From NCBI GenBank assembly GCA_001972305.1, contig BDDD01005154.1:60349-124348 (forward strand): a stretch of 64,000 nucleotides of DNA, read 5' to 3'. This document shows positions 1 to 12,288 of this stretch, in pieces. The notes below the pieces were generated by a model, which did not search any database, had not been told where the DNA came from, and was given only the letters and a program-made list of their open reading frames with translations. Every line of letters starts with the position of its first letter. The stretch's first letter is position 1. Origin of the DNA: Cephalotus follicularis (Eukaryota > Streptophyta > Magnoliopsida > Oxalidales > Cephalotaceae). The position numbers and the translations under genes were made by a program.

Positions 1-1912
1 AGGTAAAACTACATCGAGGATTACAATAATACATGAAATCGAATTTCTGGTCACAAAAAATCTATACAAAACCCCAAGAATGTCCCCAAATGCATGAAGG
101 TGCCAGTGGCATAGCAGCCATCCTAAGGTGCTGCGTCCGACATCTACCTCCATCAACAAGCTGTCCTTAGTGGATCTCAAGAACGTTGCTGCCCCGCTCC
201 CTCTGCACACAAAACTGAGAGGGGATTAGTCCAACTGACTAGTGAGTAAGATCAAGGAATATCCTGGATGACCCACTTCCACCTGGGTGCCAAGAGTCAA
301 GGTGAACGTGCCCTGCCCCAACTGGGCTGGGGACAACCCATATCCATTGCTCAACAAAACAAGGCAGGGGTGAAAACATACAAGGATATCAATGAAAAAG
401 AAAGCCCGAGGAGACGTCAGAGCTACCAACTCAATGACTGACCTCAAAGAAAGAAGATAAACAACAGTTTATATGTCAAAACATGCCAGGGATCCAAGAA
501 TCAACAAAAGATCAACTCTAAGGATCAACAATATCAAGGGAACTACTGGTCCTGTATCAATCACAGGCACATTCCACACACGCACATGCACACATGAAAC
601 TCACACACTTCCATAGTCGGAACCACCTCGGCAGCATAGATAACAACTCCGTTGACGTTCGATCAATGCGGTCATGGGCTACTGGATTGAACACATCCCT
701 CATATAGGCATATGGATACCCACTTCCAGAGCACCGAATGAACATCGGTAAAAGGGCTACGCAAGCTCTCCTCCCACGGAAAATCATACGTTGGCGCACC
801 TTACCACGTGAACCTCGATCGAGGGGCTACGCAAGCCCACCTCCATCGGCAATCACGAGCTCAGCGCTACACCAGGTGAACCTCGATCGAGAAGCTACCT
901 TGTCGACAATCACACAGCATTAATATCGTCCAAGGGGCCCGCGAATCACCACTCAGCTCCGCCCTTGATGAGATAACAGGGGAGAACCTCGGCATAGAGG
1001 TAAGTGTATCACCACTTAGACCATCTCGTCCCGGCAATCTCATACATAACCAAGTATCCAGTACGCAGTAACCAGTACCCAAGGACAACAACACATGATA
1101 TCAAACAAAGCATGAATACTCAAACAGAAAGGGGAAACAACATGTTCAACCCAGGCATTGAGCTCTCAACTCAAAAACAATAGTATTCACATGCAATATC
1201 AACAGGATAACAGGAGAAGAAATCCTAGTCAAGGATAATATCATGGAAAGGCATATAAACAATAAACTCTTACTTATCAATTGATAGAAAGAAGAACATC
1301 CCACTTACTAGTATTAGTAGCTTCTATAGTTAGCTTCCTTGTTGCGCGGGCTCCTTGCCTAGATCTTCCTCTGCAAGATCAACACACAACAATGCTTAGC
1401 TACCATGAACAACATCACTGAAGCTATGCATGAACCACATACAACCATGAAAACCAAGGCGAAGCTCTTCCTTGGCCTGAAAGATCGTCCCTGCACCAAC
1501 CATGTGACGTACCAAAACGTACTAAGGAGAACACTCACCTGCTAGACGCGTAGATGGGTGAAAGAAAGTTCCAACCTCAAACAGCGCTCAAAGCTTCAGA
1601 AGGAAGATGAAGAAGAAGATGAAAGATGAAAGCTCACTCTCCCAAATGCTTCTTCAGACGTGAGGTGATGGATATGATATCTGCCGAAGTCAACTATCAA
1701 GCTTCCTAAGCAAGCTTTGCACATATCCTAACACCAACTAAACAAATCTTATCTCTTAACCACATACAAACATTGGGCCTCCACCAAGCCCAAACCAAAC
1801 CAACACTTACCCAAGAAGGAGAAGCCTAAACCAACACAACCAAGGAGAAAAGAAGAAAAATTTCCCCCGAGCCCAAACATCAATTTACCAAAAATTATGC
1901 GGGTCATTACAT
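1..1912 (-). mobile_element. LTR fragment of an unnamed element (L), antisense, left end outside window
   Basis: The right edge reads ...CATTACA on the plus strand, so the minus strand starts TGTAATGACCC, a common start for plant gypsy LTRs. It abuts the gag of element A directly at 1,912/1,913, so L was probably inserted into A. Positions 530-1,000 resemble the H LTR around 45,530-45,900 in long blocks. Positions 205-235 resemble, inverted, part of the A LTR near 13,090-13,120. No coding sequence was seen. The other end, and so the full LTR length, is outside the window. It could also be a solo LTR. Confidence 0.6.
738..960. repeat. Imperfect tandem repeats of about 65-70 bp inside the L LTR
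   Basis: Units start with a form of GTGAACCTCGATCGAGGGG followed by GCTACGCAAGC and a TCGGCAATCA-like tail. Four degenerate units are visible at about 738, 809, 872 and 933. The same unit type recurs in element H at 42,490-43,110 and 45,660-45,880. Confidence 0.6.
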
Positions 1913-2555
1913 GGTATCCATCACCCTATGGTCGGTGTTCGGTGATTTGGTGGACGCCGCCAAGAGAGTAGAGTCGAGTTTAGCAGACCAAAGGGTGCGT
2001 CAAGAGCAAGGACGAAAGAGATCCTTATCTCAATCAGAGCAAGCAGAGAACCCCTCCAAAGTTCAGAAGCAGTGGGGACCTCAGTCCTCAGGCAACACCA
2101 GAGGTGGAGCCTCTCAGTAGACACAAACTACCCCAGTTGCTAACAATGTACAGGGGAGTTCCTATCAGAGTAACAGGACCCCTCAGTGCCAAGTTTGTGG
2201 TAAGTCCCATTTGGGGCAATGCAGGAAAGGAAGTTCTGGATGCTACAGATGTGGCGAGGTCGGGCACATAAAGAGAGATTATCCCCAGCAATCTCTTAGT
2301 GAACCGATGACTCTTATTACAGCACCAACAGAGAAGCAGGCTCCAAGCAGTGGAGTAGCTAGAACAAGTCAACATGCAACAACACCGAGAAAACGTTTCT
2401 TAGCACCTCAGAGTAGTACCGCCAGAGCTACTGGTGGCAGACCTCCAAGCAAACCAGGATCTACAACAAAGGTTTACTCCCTTCTCAGAGGGGCGGATAT
2501 GACAGCACCAAACATGCCACCAGGTGAGATCTTGCGTTCTATGTTTCTCCTTTAG
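1913..2555 (+). pseudogene. Gag remnant of Ty3/gypsy element A, with zinc knuckle
   Basis: The frame encodes the C-terminal part of a chromovirus Gag, the structural protein that packages element RNA. Two zinc-knuckle-like motifs are visible: CQVCGKSHLGQC, then CYRCGEVGHIKRDY, in which the final Cys has become Tyr. A TAG stop at 2,118-2,120 interrupts the frame before the knuckles. The N-terminal part is missing because element L abuts at 1,912. After 2,555 the sequence jumps almost directly to the polypurine tract, so protease, reverse transcriptase and integrase are deleted. It cannot make a functional product. Confidence 0.75.
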
Positions 2556-2669
2556 TAGGATAAGTTAAGTTATAGTATCTGTTAGTTGAGCATGATGGTA
2601 GAGAAGCCAAAGATGATAGAATAGTTCTTCCTATGGTTTCGCTTGAGGAATTTTGTGGACAAAATTCTT

Positions 2670-2682
2670 AAGGTGGGGAGAA
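2670..2682 (+). other. Polypurine tract of element A
   Basis: AAGGTGGGGAGAA lies immediately before an LTR start (TGTACTACC). It follows a pol-end-like stretch with GGACAAAATTCTTAAGG, typical of gypsy 3' ends. It marks the LTR that follows as the 3' LTR. Confidence 0.75.
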
Positions 2683-2954
2683 TGTACTACCCCGTACCTT
2701 TTTGGAGCTTTAAGAGTTCTTTTTAAGTTGATAAATATGCTTTATTTTGAGTTTGGGCTTATGTGTAATAATGGACAAGAGGAGGAAGTGTTAATCCAAG
2801 GTTTAAGTGAGAATTGTGGAAGTTGGAGGACTTAAGTGCAAAGCTTGTTGAGGAAGATTCTAACTTCCAAGACATATGATGGTTTAAGTTGGGATTAGTG
2901 TGGAGATATTTTAGTGTTAGCCTTTCTTTTCCTAGCTTCTGTCAATTAGAGTTT

Positions 2955-3028
<74 letters not shown>

Positions 3029-3507
3029 CTAGTTTTCTTATTCTTCTTCTTCGTTCTTGCGCCTGGACCAGTAGCTTCTTGTTCTTCGTTCTTGCGCCTG
3101 GACCAGTAGCAGTTGAAGATTTCTGAGTGCAGTAGTGGAAGAAGCAGACAAGGTAAAGGAAATAAGCAGTCAAGCCAGGGGAAGAGAGTATCAGAAAAGA
3201 AGAGAAGTTAACGTTGAAGGAAGTAGCAAGAACTGTGAGTGGGCCATCCTTTCTTTTAAAGCATTTTATTGTTCATCTTATTTTCTTTAGATTCCTTCTC
3301 CTCAGCTTCAGTTGTAAGTAAGTGAGTTTAGATGGGAAGTTGTTTTCCCTAACGTCTTATGTTAGCCATTCCTTCAGAGTGGAGTGTTTCCCGTAGCAAA
3401 GAAAGATGTTAAGCATTCTTATATCATTTCAGCTTCGGATGAGATAACGTGTTTGTGTTCACCCCCCACGTCAGCGTACCTATTGTCTATAATGGGTTGT
3501 TGAGCAA
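2683..3507 (+). mobile_element. 3' LTR of element A, first segment
   Basis: It begins TGTACTACCCCGTACC right after the polypurine tract and is interrupted by element B at the CTCTG target site. It continues at 12,289. The segment holds a long GA microsatellite and no coding sequence. Confidence 0.7.
2955..3027. repeat. (GA)n microsatellite
   Basis: About 73 bp of AG repeats with one AAAG interruption, inside the A LTR. Antisense frames across it are low complexity and not genes. Confidence 0.95.
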
Positions 3508-3512
3508 CTCTG
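3508..3512. repeat. Target-site duplication of B, left copy
   Basis: CTCTG immediately precedes the TGTCACACC start of B. An identical CTCTG follows its end. Confidence 0.9.
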
Positions 3513-4804
3513 TGTCACACCCCGTTTTACAAACAACATATATATAGTGGTGGCAATCAACATATAAATCCAGCTTATGTAATTTACCATAAATTTAAAA
3601 CTTTCCAATGCCATAAACAACTTGCGGAAGCATTTAAATATAAGCCGAATTAAAACGTAATATGCATCCCATACTACATGTTACAACAATAAACATCATC
3701 AAAGTTAATTGCCCTTAAACGGAGCATGAACAATATTCATCAATACATCGATTCATTCATTACAAAGATCCATAAACGTTTCTCAAAAGTAAAAACAACA
3801 TAAAACTCCATTCAATCCACGGAGCTCAACGGTAACAATCCGCTGCATCCACCTGAAATCAAACTGAAACTGTAGGGGGTTAGCCTTTGACCTCACTCGG
3901 CTAAGTTATTAACATGATTTGGGGTCAACGATAGAGAATGCCATGTAATGAATGCAACATGATGCAATAAATACTAGATCCCGATGCATATATATATATA
4001 CCCAACCACAATGTCACAGTTCACGATGTCACAATAACACATTATCACATTTCACAGTTCACAATCACGTGCCAAAAAGGACTACATAAATCTCGATGGG
4101 TACGAAGAGGGTCGCCAACTCCTGGCCCCAACGTCGCACATCCCGTCATCAGCCCTGACTCAGGACGGCACGATGCACGTCACGATGCAGTGAGTCACCC
4201 AGCCAACTCCTGGCCCCTGAGTCGACCCGACCACTAGTCATCGCTGGCATCTCCGCCACGCAACTAGTACGGTCACAATCACAATCACAATCAGCAATCA
4301 CAGTCAACTCAATCACAATCACAGTCATCTCGATGCTCAAAACAGTTTTCCAAGTAAATTTATAAACAAAGATACTTGAAAACAAACTCATTTTCACGAT
4401 GTCACGGTTCTCGATTCACGATGTTACAAAACTCAGTTCACGATGTTTACAAAACTCAGTTCACGATGTTTGGAAGCCATTTTCACAGTCCTTTGAAAAT
4501 ATATATTTGCTTGAACATACATTTTCGTCTAAAATAATGATTTATAATGATCATGAATGCACTCCCAAAACAATGATACAACAGTTCACAATCCATTATC
4601 ACGATGCACAATCAGTTCACCACAGTTCACAATCAACAATACTCAGTCACAAATCACAATTCACAATCAACAATATACAATCACAAATCGCAATTCACAA
4701 TCAATAATACTCAGTCACAAATCACAATTCATCACAGTACAAGATGCATACACACGTCCACAATGCAGGACAGACACAAACAATCAGTTGTCCCTCACTA
4801 ACAG

Positions 4805-5100
4805 TCAGTTGTTTTCCTTCAACAGTCGGCTATCCTAAACTGGCAGTCGGCAGCCCACACTCGACAGTCGGCTGTCATCCTTGACAGTCGGCTATTTATA
4901 CCCAACAGTCGGTCGTTGGTCTACAGCAGTCGGCTACTCAAGCCTCTGCAGGCATTTCTCAGTAACACACATGGACAGTTGACTGGCTCCCAAGCACAGT
5001 CGGCTGGATCCATTGAGTAGTCGGCTGTTCATACAGAAAAGTAGACTGGCGCACTCGAGCAGTCGGCTGTCCTCTTGGACAGTCGGCTGGATTCTGCAGA
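4805..5100. repeat. CAGCCGACT cluster in the B LTR (RCCGAC cores)
   Basis: On the plus strand AGTCGGCTG recurs every 20-30 bp. In the sense of B (minus) it reads CAGCCGACT, which contains GCCGAC. About ten units keep an exact RCCGAC core; others are decayed (CAGTTGACT, AGTAGACT). RCCGAC is the known core bound by DREB/CBF drought and cold regulators. Any function here is inference. Confidence 0.75.
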
Positions 5101-5167
5101 CCGTGCAGAAAAATAGCAGCAAAACAAAGCCACAACTCACGACGATCCATTCTAACACACAACGAAT

Positions 5168-5280
5168 CATAGCGTCGACGTTATCCCTAAGCGTCGACAT
5201 TTATCGCGAACCAGGACTCATTCTCCGTATAACAATCTATAGCATCGACGCTTCTTTCCTAAACGTCGACGGTTAAGCGA
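5168..5280. repeat. GTCGAC cluster in the B LTR
   Basis: Four units of the form AGCGTCGACGTT, AGCGTCGACATT, AGCATCGACGCTT and AACGTCGACGGTT. The same type is seen in the LTRs of C, E, G, K and others in the window. Confidence 0.75.
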
Positions 5281-6269
5281 ACAAAAACATGGTTCCTTCG
5301 ACACGTCTCAAAACCAATCGAGTTCAAGGCATACAACACATGCAATCCGATCTACAATCATCGTAAAACACAATATACATAGCGGGTTAACTATTCATAA
5401 CAACCCTAACACAGTCACACAATTCAAAATCCACAGCCCATAATCGTTCCCCGACACGATATGCATGCATTTCATCAAGGAACATTTATTATAATTGAAC
5501 TCAAACCACATTTATAAAATCCCCTACCTGTTACAGCCGTAACAACCGTACAGTCGAGCTGCACGTTCAATTGCCGAACCTTTTCGATAACCGTTGAACC
5601 GAAGCTGGTTCTTGTCGATTGATCAGTTCCTCAATGCCAATTCCAATGGCCACTCACACACTGCGCATACAACACATTTCTATTATGTTCGACACACAAA
5701 ACATTTCCGTCGCTGAAACGCCAGCCGGATTCCGACCGACACAACCAGGCGGTGAAACACCCATCAATGCGTTCCACATTGAACGGTCTACTCAAAACCG
5801 CTCAAGACTCCCCGGAAATCGGCACCGAACGCCGCGCCACGACAGATTGCGAGTCGTGACTCACTGAGTCAACTCGTCGGACCTCCACAGGTCCGATCGC
5901 CACCCAAAAATGCCATACTTTCACCAGTTATACACACCCATGCCCGTGACTCGCTGAGACTCGGCGCCAAAAGCGTGGTCTCAGGCGGTCGTGAGTCGAC
6001 TCGCTGAGTCAACTCGGTCCACTGATTCTGGCCGATTCTGGCCGAATCACGCCTCACCGGTGGTCAAAATGGGTAGAGCGGGCCTTCTACACCATAACCC
6101 ACGCCATCTGCGACTCTAACAGCGCCGGGAAACGCCGGGAAGAGGCGCTACAGTGGCGGTGAAGATGAAGAAAAGTAAGAGAAAATAGAAGAAAGGGGAG
6201 GAGGTTACCGGTCGGTGGCATGCCTGGGTTGACCGTCGTGCTCTCCCGGTCTGGTGGCTGGCTCCGACG

Positions 6270-6325
6270 CGCTCTCTCTCCCTCTGCTCCGATCTCTCTC
6301 CCACTCTCTCTCGCTCTCTCTTTGG
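6270..6325. repeat. CT-rich microsatellite in the B LTR
   Basis: CTCTCTC runs with interruptions. The same block occurs in the other LTR near 11,860-11,920. It produces long but meaningless open frames on both strands. Confidence 0.85.
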
Positions 6326-6694
6326 CGCGGGCGCACAGAGCACCCGCTACCTCTTTCTTGCAAGGGCGCACATGCGCCCGTGTCTCTCCCTCTCCCTTCC
6401 TTTATTTTCCTTCCTCCTTACTATTTTCTGGTAAAATACCAAGGTCTGGGTCCCGATTTTTCCGCAAATCGTGACATAAATCATCCAAACGACGGCCAAA
6501 ATAGTCGCAATAAAAATGCGAACGTTCGGGCTTTATTATCGCACATTAAAAATAGGTTTTATTAGCCGTCTTAGCTAACACGATTACGACTGAAATGCGT
6601 AATGCCTTTTTATTACTCCGGGCTCTATCGATTTTATCACGACTGTACACGCACCAATTTCATAATAATTATTTATGAAATTCGGGGCGTTACA

Positions 6695-6707
6695 TCCTCC
6701 CCTCCTT
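6695..6707 (-). other. Polypurine tract of B
   Basis: TCCTCCCCTCCTT on the plus strand, so AAGGAGGGGAGGA in the sense of B, directly abutting the 3' LTR. Just inside is CTCGTCCCGAGATT, the usual end-of-pol context of gypsy elements. Confidence 0.85.
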
Positions 6708-6833
6708 AAAGAAATCTCGTCCCGAGATTCCCCAGATTAAACATGTGAAGGTAGAATGCCTTCACTTCTTCCTCACGTTCTAAGTGGCCTCCCAAGCCCA
6801 TGGTATTACCATCACACTTCCACCAATGTCGAG

Positions 6834-6896
6834 CTTCAGATTTCGATGCATCTTGCTAATCGCTGGATGTATGGAGAAACTGGAGCGATAGGCTTG
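6834..6896 (-). pseudogene. Integrase scrap (HHCC region) of B
   Basis: About 21 codons resemble the zinc-binding region of chromovirus integrases. SSFSIHPAISKMHRNLK matches the usual pattern of Ser-Ile-His-Pro-Gly followed by Lys-Met-(Tyr/His)-Arg-Asp-Leu. The reading is lost on both sides and the two Cys residues of the domain are absent. It is the only recognisable protein trace in B and supports descent from a Ty3/gypsy element with a normal pol gene. Confidence 0.6.
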
Positions 6897-6907
6897 TGAC
6901 CACAGCT

Positions 6908-9125
6908 CATCCATATCAAACAATTCATAAGCATACGATCCATAACCACATGGTTTACGACTGCACAATCCATAACCGTACAACCTGTATCCGTTCAATC
7001 TGTAACCATACTATATCCATATCGTTGGGTCTCCAAGTACCCAACACATCACCTGTTATTATTCCGCAACTCCAATTAACTTCAATTAGCACTTATTCAG
7101 TTAATCACCTTCGATCTCCCAACAGTAAGGATCCTACACTGGCATATCCAGCATAGTTCCGTCCAATTCAAACAATCATATATCAATCATACCAAAAAGT
7201 GCTTTAAACTTTAAACAATCACATCATATCAGCGGAATAATCAGTTGAATACATTCAACTCTTATAATCTCCCAAAAATCGGGCATGAAGTATTCGTTTA
7301 CAGGACTATGCCCCCTGTAAAGAAAACACAATTTCTATCCATACTCCCGAAGGAGGAATCAGCAGTTCATAAATGGGCTCGGCCCTCATCAAACCACAAT
7401 TCAATAGAATTACATCATTCTAGAACCTCAAGTGATGAATCCATTAAAATCAAACTCTTAAGATTTCTCAAAATTTCGGCATGAAGTATTCGTTTATCAG
7501 ACTCCATGCCACTTGATAAACCACAGTTTATATGTTTTGTGGTTTAACCCCCATATCTCATCACAATCTATATGCTGGGGGCTCCGCCCACACCAGACTA
7601 CATCTCAATTAAATCCAAATATATCGTTTGCATGCAAAGGACAATCCTTTCAATATCCACAATGATGGGCTTGATCATATCCAATAATACCATACGCATG
7701 CAAAGGATAATCACGTCTAAACCTCAAATGATAGGTCTGATCATATCCAATAATATCATACATCGATCAAATGATGCACTGCCACATGCCGGCAGGTCCA
7801 ATACATAAACACACATTTATTTTGCAGCATTGCCACAAGCCGACAGGTCATATAATGTAAATACACTGTCCATCTACATCAACTACCTCATACAACCATA
7901 AATAAAAGAATATAGATTCTTACCCTACACTTGGACTGTCTAATCACTGACGCGTCCACCTGAACCTGAACCTGAACCTGACCCACTTCATTTCAATGAA
8001 ACAGGTCAGCAACCAATGGCTGTGTACAATATACATATGTAATGAATGCATGTCAGGTTGTAGCACATATATGTGTAATGTCAATCATGCAAGATGCGTA
8101 CATAGCATAAGCAATATAAACAATGCCATTTCACATCTATATAAGTCATAACACAATACGTCATCAGTAACTCTACCATATACCATCATCTGGGGCCTTT
8201 CGTCCCGTATCGACCCATGACCGTGCTATATCCATCCCTTTTCATATCCGTTCACGGTCCATATCCATTCACAATTCATATCCGTTCACCCTCTATCAGG
8301 AATCTAGAGGCTATCAACATATGTAGTTGTCATCTAACGGTTGACTAATTACATACACTGTCCCATACCAGCAAATATAAGTAGTCGGCCGTCATATCAG
8401 TTCATTCATAACCTATTTCGAGCAACCAAGCAATGCCCATCTATTCCATAACAGCCCATTTGACCACTATCTGATCGATAACGACCCATTCGATCATTAA
8501 CCGCTCAACGATGGTTGAAACGATCACTATCCGTTCAACAACGGCCCATTCGATCGACCACTTAGCCATTACGACTTACTCTGTTGGTCACTTGACCATT
8601 CCAGACTTCAAAGCCCTCACTATCTCTTCATTTGATGTATCCCGTAGGATTCAGGAGGTCTGCCTTCTTAAGGTCAGCCTTCCGGGAAACCCAAAACAGT
8701 AAAGATCTTCCCCATATCCTGTAACTATCTTTCGGCAATAGTCGCATCAAGTTCCCCATTGAAACTAGAAGGATTATGCTCCATGAATCTGTCAAGATTC
8801 CTTCCAAACTGATTTCCATCATCACGTGCACCATGGCCAGGAGCCATGTGCTGTGGGTGAGCTTGAGCGTACAATCAACGCGTATCCACCATGTTTGTAG
8901 CATTCGCATCCATCTGCTTCCTGAAGTAATCCGCTATACGGCTCATAGGGACCGTTCTGTCATTTACTTCCTCAGGAACACTTCCATTAGCGGCTCAAGG
9001 CCTTCCTCGTTTTCTCCTTCCATACATTTTGTTTCCTATAAGGAAAGATGTCATGATTCATCTCAAGCAAACAATTCATTAATTGCCAAGGAACTTGTCC
9101 AAGCTAAGCATATAAATGGATATAT
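6908..9125. other. Non-coding interior of B
   Basis: No convincing coding sequence on either strand. It contains short internal duplications. TCGGGCATGAAGTATTCG (near 7,278) recurs as TTCGGCATGAAGTATTCG (near 7,477). A block with GCATGCAAAGGA and TGATCATATCCAATAAT occurs twice between 7,629 and 7,760. Many degenerate ATCCGTTCA-type words lie at 8,210-8,560. Confidence 0.6.
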
Positions 9126-9137
9126 GCTCTGATACCA
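9126..9137 (-). other. Primer-binding site of B (initiator tRNA-Met)
   Basis: GCTCTGATACCA on the plus strand is TGGTATCAGAGC in the sense of B, the standard plant tRNA-Met primer site, 4 bp from the LTR. Confidence 0.9.
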
Positions 9138-9141
9138 CTGT

Positions 9142-12100
9142 TGTCACACCCCGTTTTACAAACAACATATATATAGTGGTGGCAATCAACATATAAATCC
9201 GGCTTATGTAATTTACCATAAATTTAAAACTTTCCAATGCCATAAACAACTTGGGGAAGCATTTAAATATAAGCCGAATTAAAACGTAACATGCATCCCA
9301 TACTACATGCTACAACAATAAACATCATCAAAGTTAACTGCCCTTAAACGGAGCGTGAACAATATTCATCAATACATCGATTCATTCATTACAAAGATCC
9401 ATAAACGTTTCTCAAAAGTAAAAGCAACATAAAACTCCATTCGCTCCACAGAGCTCAACGGTAACAATCCGCTGCATCCACTTAATAGCAAATCGAAACT
9501 GTAGGGGGGTTAGCCTTTGTCCTCACTCGGCTAAGTTATAAACATGATTTGGGGTCAACGATAGAGAATGCCATGTAATGAATACAACATGATGCAATAA
9601 ATACTATATCCTGATGCATATATATATATATATATATATACCCTACCACAATGTCACAGTTCACGATGTCACAATAACACATTATCACATTTCACAGTTC
9701 ACAATCATGTCTCAAAAAGGACTACACAAATCTCGATGGGTACGAAGAGCGTCGCCAACTCCTGGCCCCAATGTCGTACATCCTGTCATCGGCCCCGACT
9801 CCGGATGACACAATGCAGGTCACGATGCAGTGTGTCACCCAGCCAATTCCTGGCCCCTGATTCGACCCGACCACTAGTCATCGCCGGCATCTCCGCCACG
9901 CAACTAGTACAGTCATAATCACAATCAGCAATCACAGTCAACTCAATCACAATCACAGTCATCTCGATGCTCAAAACAGTTTTCCAAGTAAATTTATAAA
10001 ACAAAGACACTTGAAAACAAACTCATTTTCACGATGTCACGGTTCTCGATTCACGATGTTACAAAACTCAGTTCACGATGTTTACAAAACTCAGTTCACG
10101 ATGTTTGGAAGCCATTTTCATAGTCCTTCGAAAATATATATTTGCTTGAACATACATTTTCGTGTAAAATAATGATTTATAATGATCGTGAATGCACTCC
10201 CAAAAGAATGATACAACAGTTCACAATCCGTTATCACAATGCACAATAAGTTCACCATAGTTCACAATCAACAATACTCAGTCACAAATCACAAATCACA
10301 ATCAACAATATACAGTCACGAATCGTAATTCACAATCAACAATACTCAGTCACAAATCACGGTTCATCACAGTACAAGATGCATACACATGCCCACAATG
10401 CAAGACAGACACAAACAATCGGTTGTCCCTCACTGACAGTCGGTTGTTTTCCTTCAACAGTCAGCTGTCCTAAACTGGCAGTCGGCTGCCCACACTCGAC
10501 AGTCGGCTGTCATCCTTGATCGTCGGCTGTTTACACCCTACAGTCGGCTAGTCAAGCCTCTGCAGGGATTTCTCAGTAACACACATGGACAGTCGACTGG
10601 CTCCCAAGCACAGTCGGCTGGATCCATTGAGTAGTCGGCTGTTCATATTGAACAGTCAACTGCTGTACTCGAGCAGTCGGCTGTCCTCTTGGACAGTTGG
10701 CTGGATTCTGCAGGCAGTGCAGAAAAACAGCAGCAAAACAAAGTCACAACTCACAACGATCCATTCTAACACACAATGAATCATAGCGTCGACGTTATCT
10801 CTAAGCGTCGACATTTATCGCGAACCAGGACTCATTCTCCGCATAACAATCTATAGCGTCGACGCTTCTTTCCTAAGCGTCGATGGTTAAGCGAACCAAA
10901 ACATGGTTCCTTCGACACGTCTCAAAGCCGATCGAATTCAAGGCATGAAACACATGCAATCCGATCTACAATCATCGTAAAACACAATATGCATAGCGGG
11001 ATAACTATTCATAGCAACCCTAACACAGTCACACAATTCACAATCCATAGCCCACAATCATTCAAAGACACGATATGCACGCATTTCATCAAGGAACATT
11101 TATTATAATTGAACTCAAACAACATTTATAAAATCCCCTACCTGTTACAACAGTAACAATCGTACAGTCGAGCTGCATGTTCAATTGCCGAGCCTTTTCG
11201 ATAATCGTTGAACCAAAGCCGGTTCTTGTCGATTGATCAGTTCCTCAATGCAAAATCCAATGGCCACTCACACACTGCACATAAAACACATTTCCGTTAT
11301 GTTCGACACACAAAACATTTCAGTCACCGAAATGCCGACCGAATTCTGACCGACACAACCAGGCGGTGAAACACCCATCAACGGGTTCCACATTGAACGG
11401 TCTGCTTACAACCTGTCAAGACCAGCCAGGATTCAGCGCCGAACGCCGTGCCACGGCTGGCAGTGAGTCGTGACTCAGTGAGTCAACTAGTTCGACCTTC
11501 ACAGGTCCGATCGCCACCCAAAAAAGCCACACTTTCACCAGTTGTACACACCTATGCCCGTGACTCGTCGAGACTCGATGCCAAAAGCACGGTCTCAGGC
11601 GACCGTGAGTCAACTCGGTCCACTGATTCTGGCCAAATCACGCCTCACCGGTGGTCGAAATGGGTAGAGCGGGCCTTCTACACCATAACCCACGCCATCC
11701 GCGACGGTAACGGCGCCGGGAAACGCCGGGAAGAGGTGCCATAGTGGCGGTGAAGAAGAAGAAAAATAAGAGAACAGAGAAGAAAGGGGAGGAGGTTACC
11801 AGTCGATGGCGTGCCTGGGTTGACCGTCGTGCTCTCTCGGTTCGGTGGCTGGCTCCGACGCTCTCTCTCCCTCTGCTCCGATCTCTCTCCCACTCTCTCT
11901 CGCTCTCTCTTTGGCACGGGCACACAGAGCGCCCGCTACCTCTTTCTTGCACGGGCGCACACGCGCCCGTGTCTCTCCCTCTCCCTTCCTTTATTTTGCT
12001 TCCTCCTTAGTATTTCCTGGTAAAATACCAAGGTCTGGATCCCGATTTTTCCGCAAATCGCGACATAAATCATCCAAACGACCGCCAAAATAATCGCAAT

Positions 12101-12283
12101 AAAAATGCGAACATTCGGACTTCATTGTCGCGCATTAAAAATAGGTTTTATTAGCCGTCTTAGCTAACACGATTACGACTTAAATGCGTAATGCCTTTTT
12201 ATTACTCCGGGCTCTATCGATTTTATCACGACTGTACACGCACCAATTTCATAATAATTATTTATGAAATTCGGGGTGTTACA
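9142..12283 (-). repeat. 5' LTR of B
   Basis: 3,142 bp, starting TGTCACACC on the plus strand and collinear with 3,513-6,694. It repeats the CAGCCGACT cluster (about 10,437-10,700) and the GTCGAC cluster (10,783-10,895). An AT microsatellite at 9,617-9,641 is longer than its counterpart near 3,989. Confidence 0.87.
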
Positions 12284-12288
12284 CTCTG
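12284..12288. repeat. Target-site duplication of B, right copy
   Basis: CTCTG directly after GTGTTACA, identical to 3,508-3,512. Confidence 0.9.

Larger units (their letters stand above)
3513..6694 (-). repeat. 3' LTR of B
   Basis: 3,182 bp, TGTCACACC...GTTACA on the plus strand. It holds a CAGCCGACT cluster (4,805-5,100), a GTCGAC cluster (5,168-5,280), a CT-rich stretch (about 6,250-6,420) and short TCACAATC-type direct repeats (4,260-4,740). A minus-strand TATAAAT at 4,358-4,364 could be the core promoter but is unproven. Confidence 0.85.
3513..12283 (-). mobile_element. Complete non-autonomous LTR retrotransposon B (8.8 kb)
   Basis: Two direct repeats of about 3.15 kb flank a 2.45-kb interior. 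On the minus strand the order is LTR, tRNA-Met primer site, interior, polypurine tract, LTR. A perfect 5-bp duplication (CTCTG) brackets it, so both ends are real. The interior keeps only an integrase scrap, so mobilisation would need proteins from a relative, as in LARD-type elements. I count ten substitutions by eye in the first 320 bp of the two LTRs, so insertion is fairly recent compared with the elements around it. Affinity to Ty3/gypsy chromoviruses is inferred from the integrase scrap, the primer site and the pol-end sequence. Confidence 0.88.

Noticed and set aside
1911..1920. TGGTATCC as a tRNA-Met primer site beside an LTR edge
   Set aside because: Only the first six bases fit, and gag codons are already in frame here; it is more likely flank of the L insertion.
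2946..3173. Leu/Ser-rich antisense protein
   Set aside because: It is the translation of the GA microsatellite.
6087..6565. Ser/Leu-rich proteins around 6.1-6.5 kb and 11.6-12.1 kb
   Set aside because: They come from the CT-rich block of the B LTR and exist in overlapping frames on both strands.
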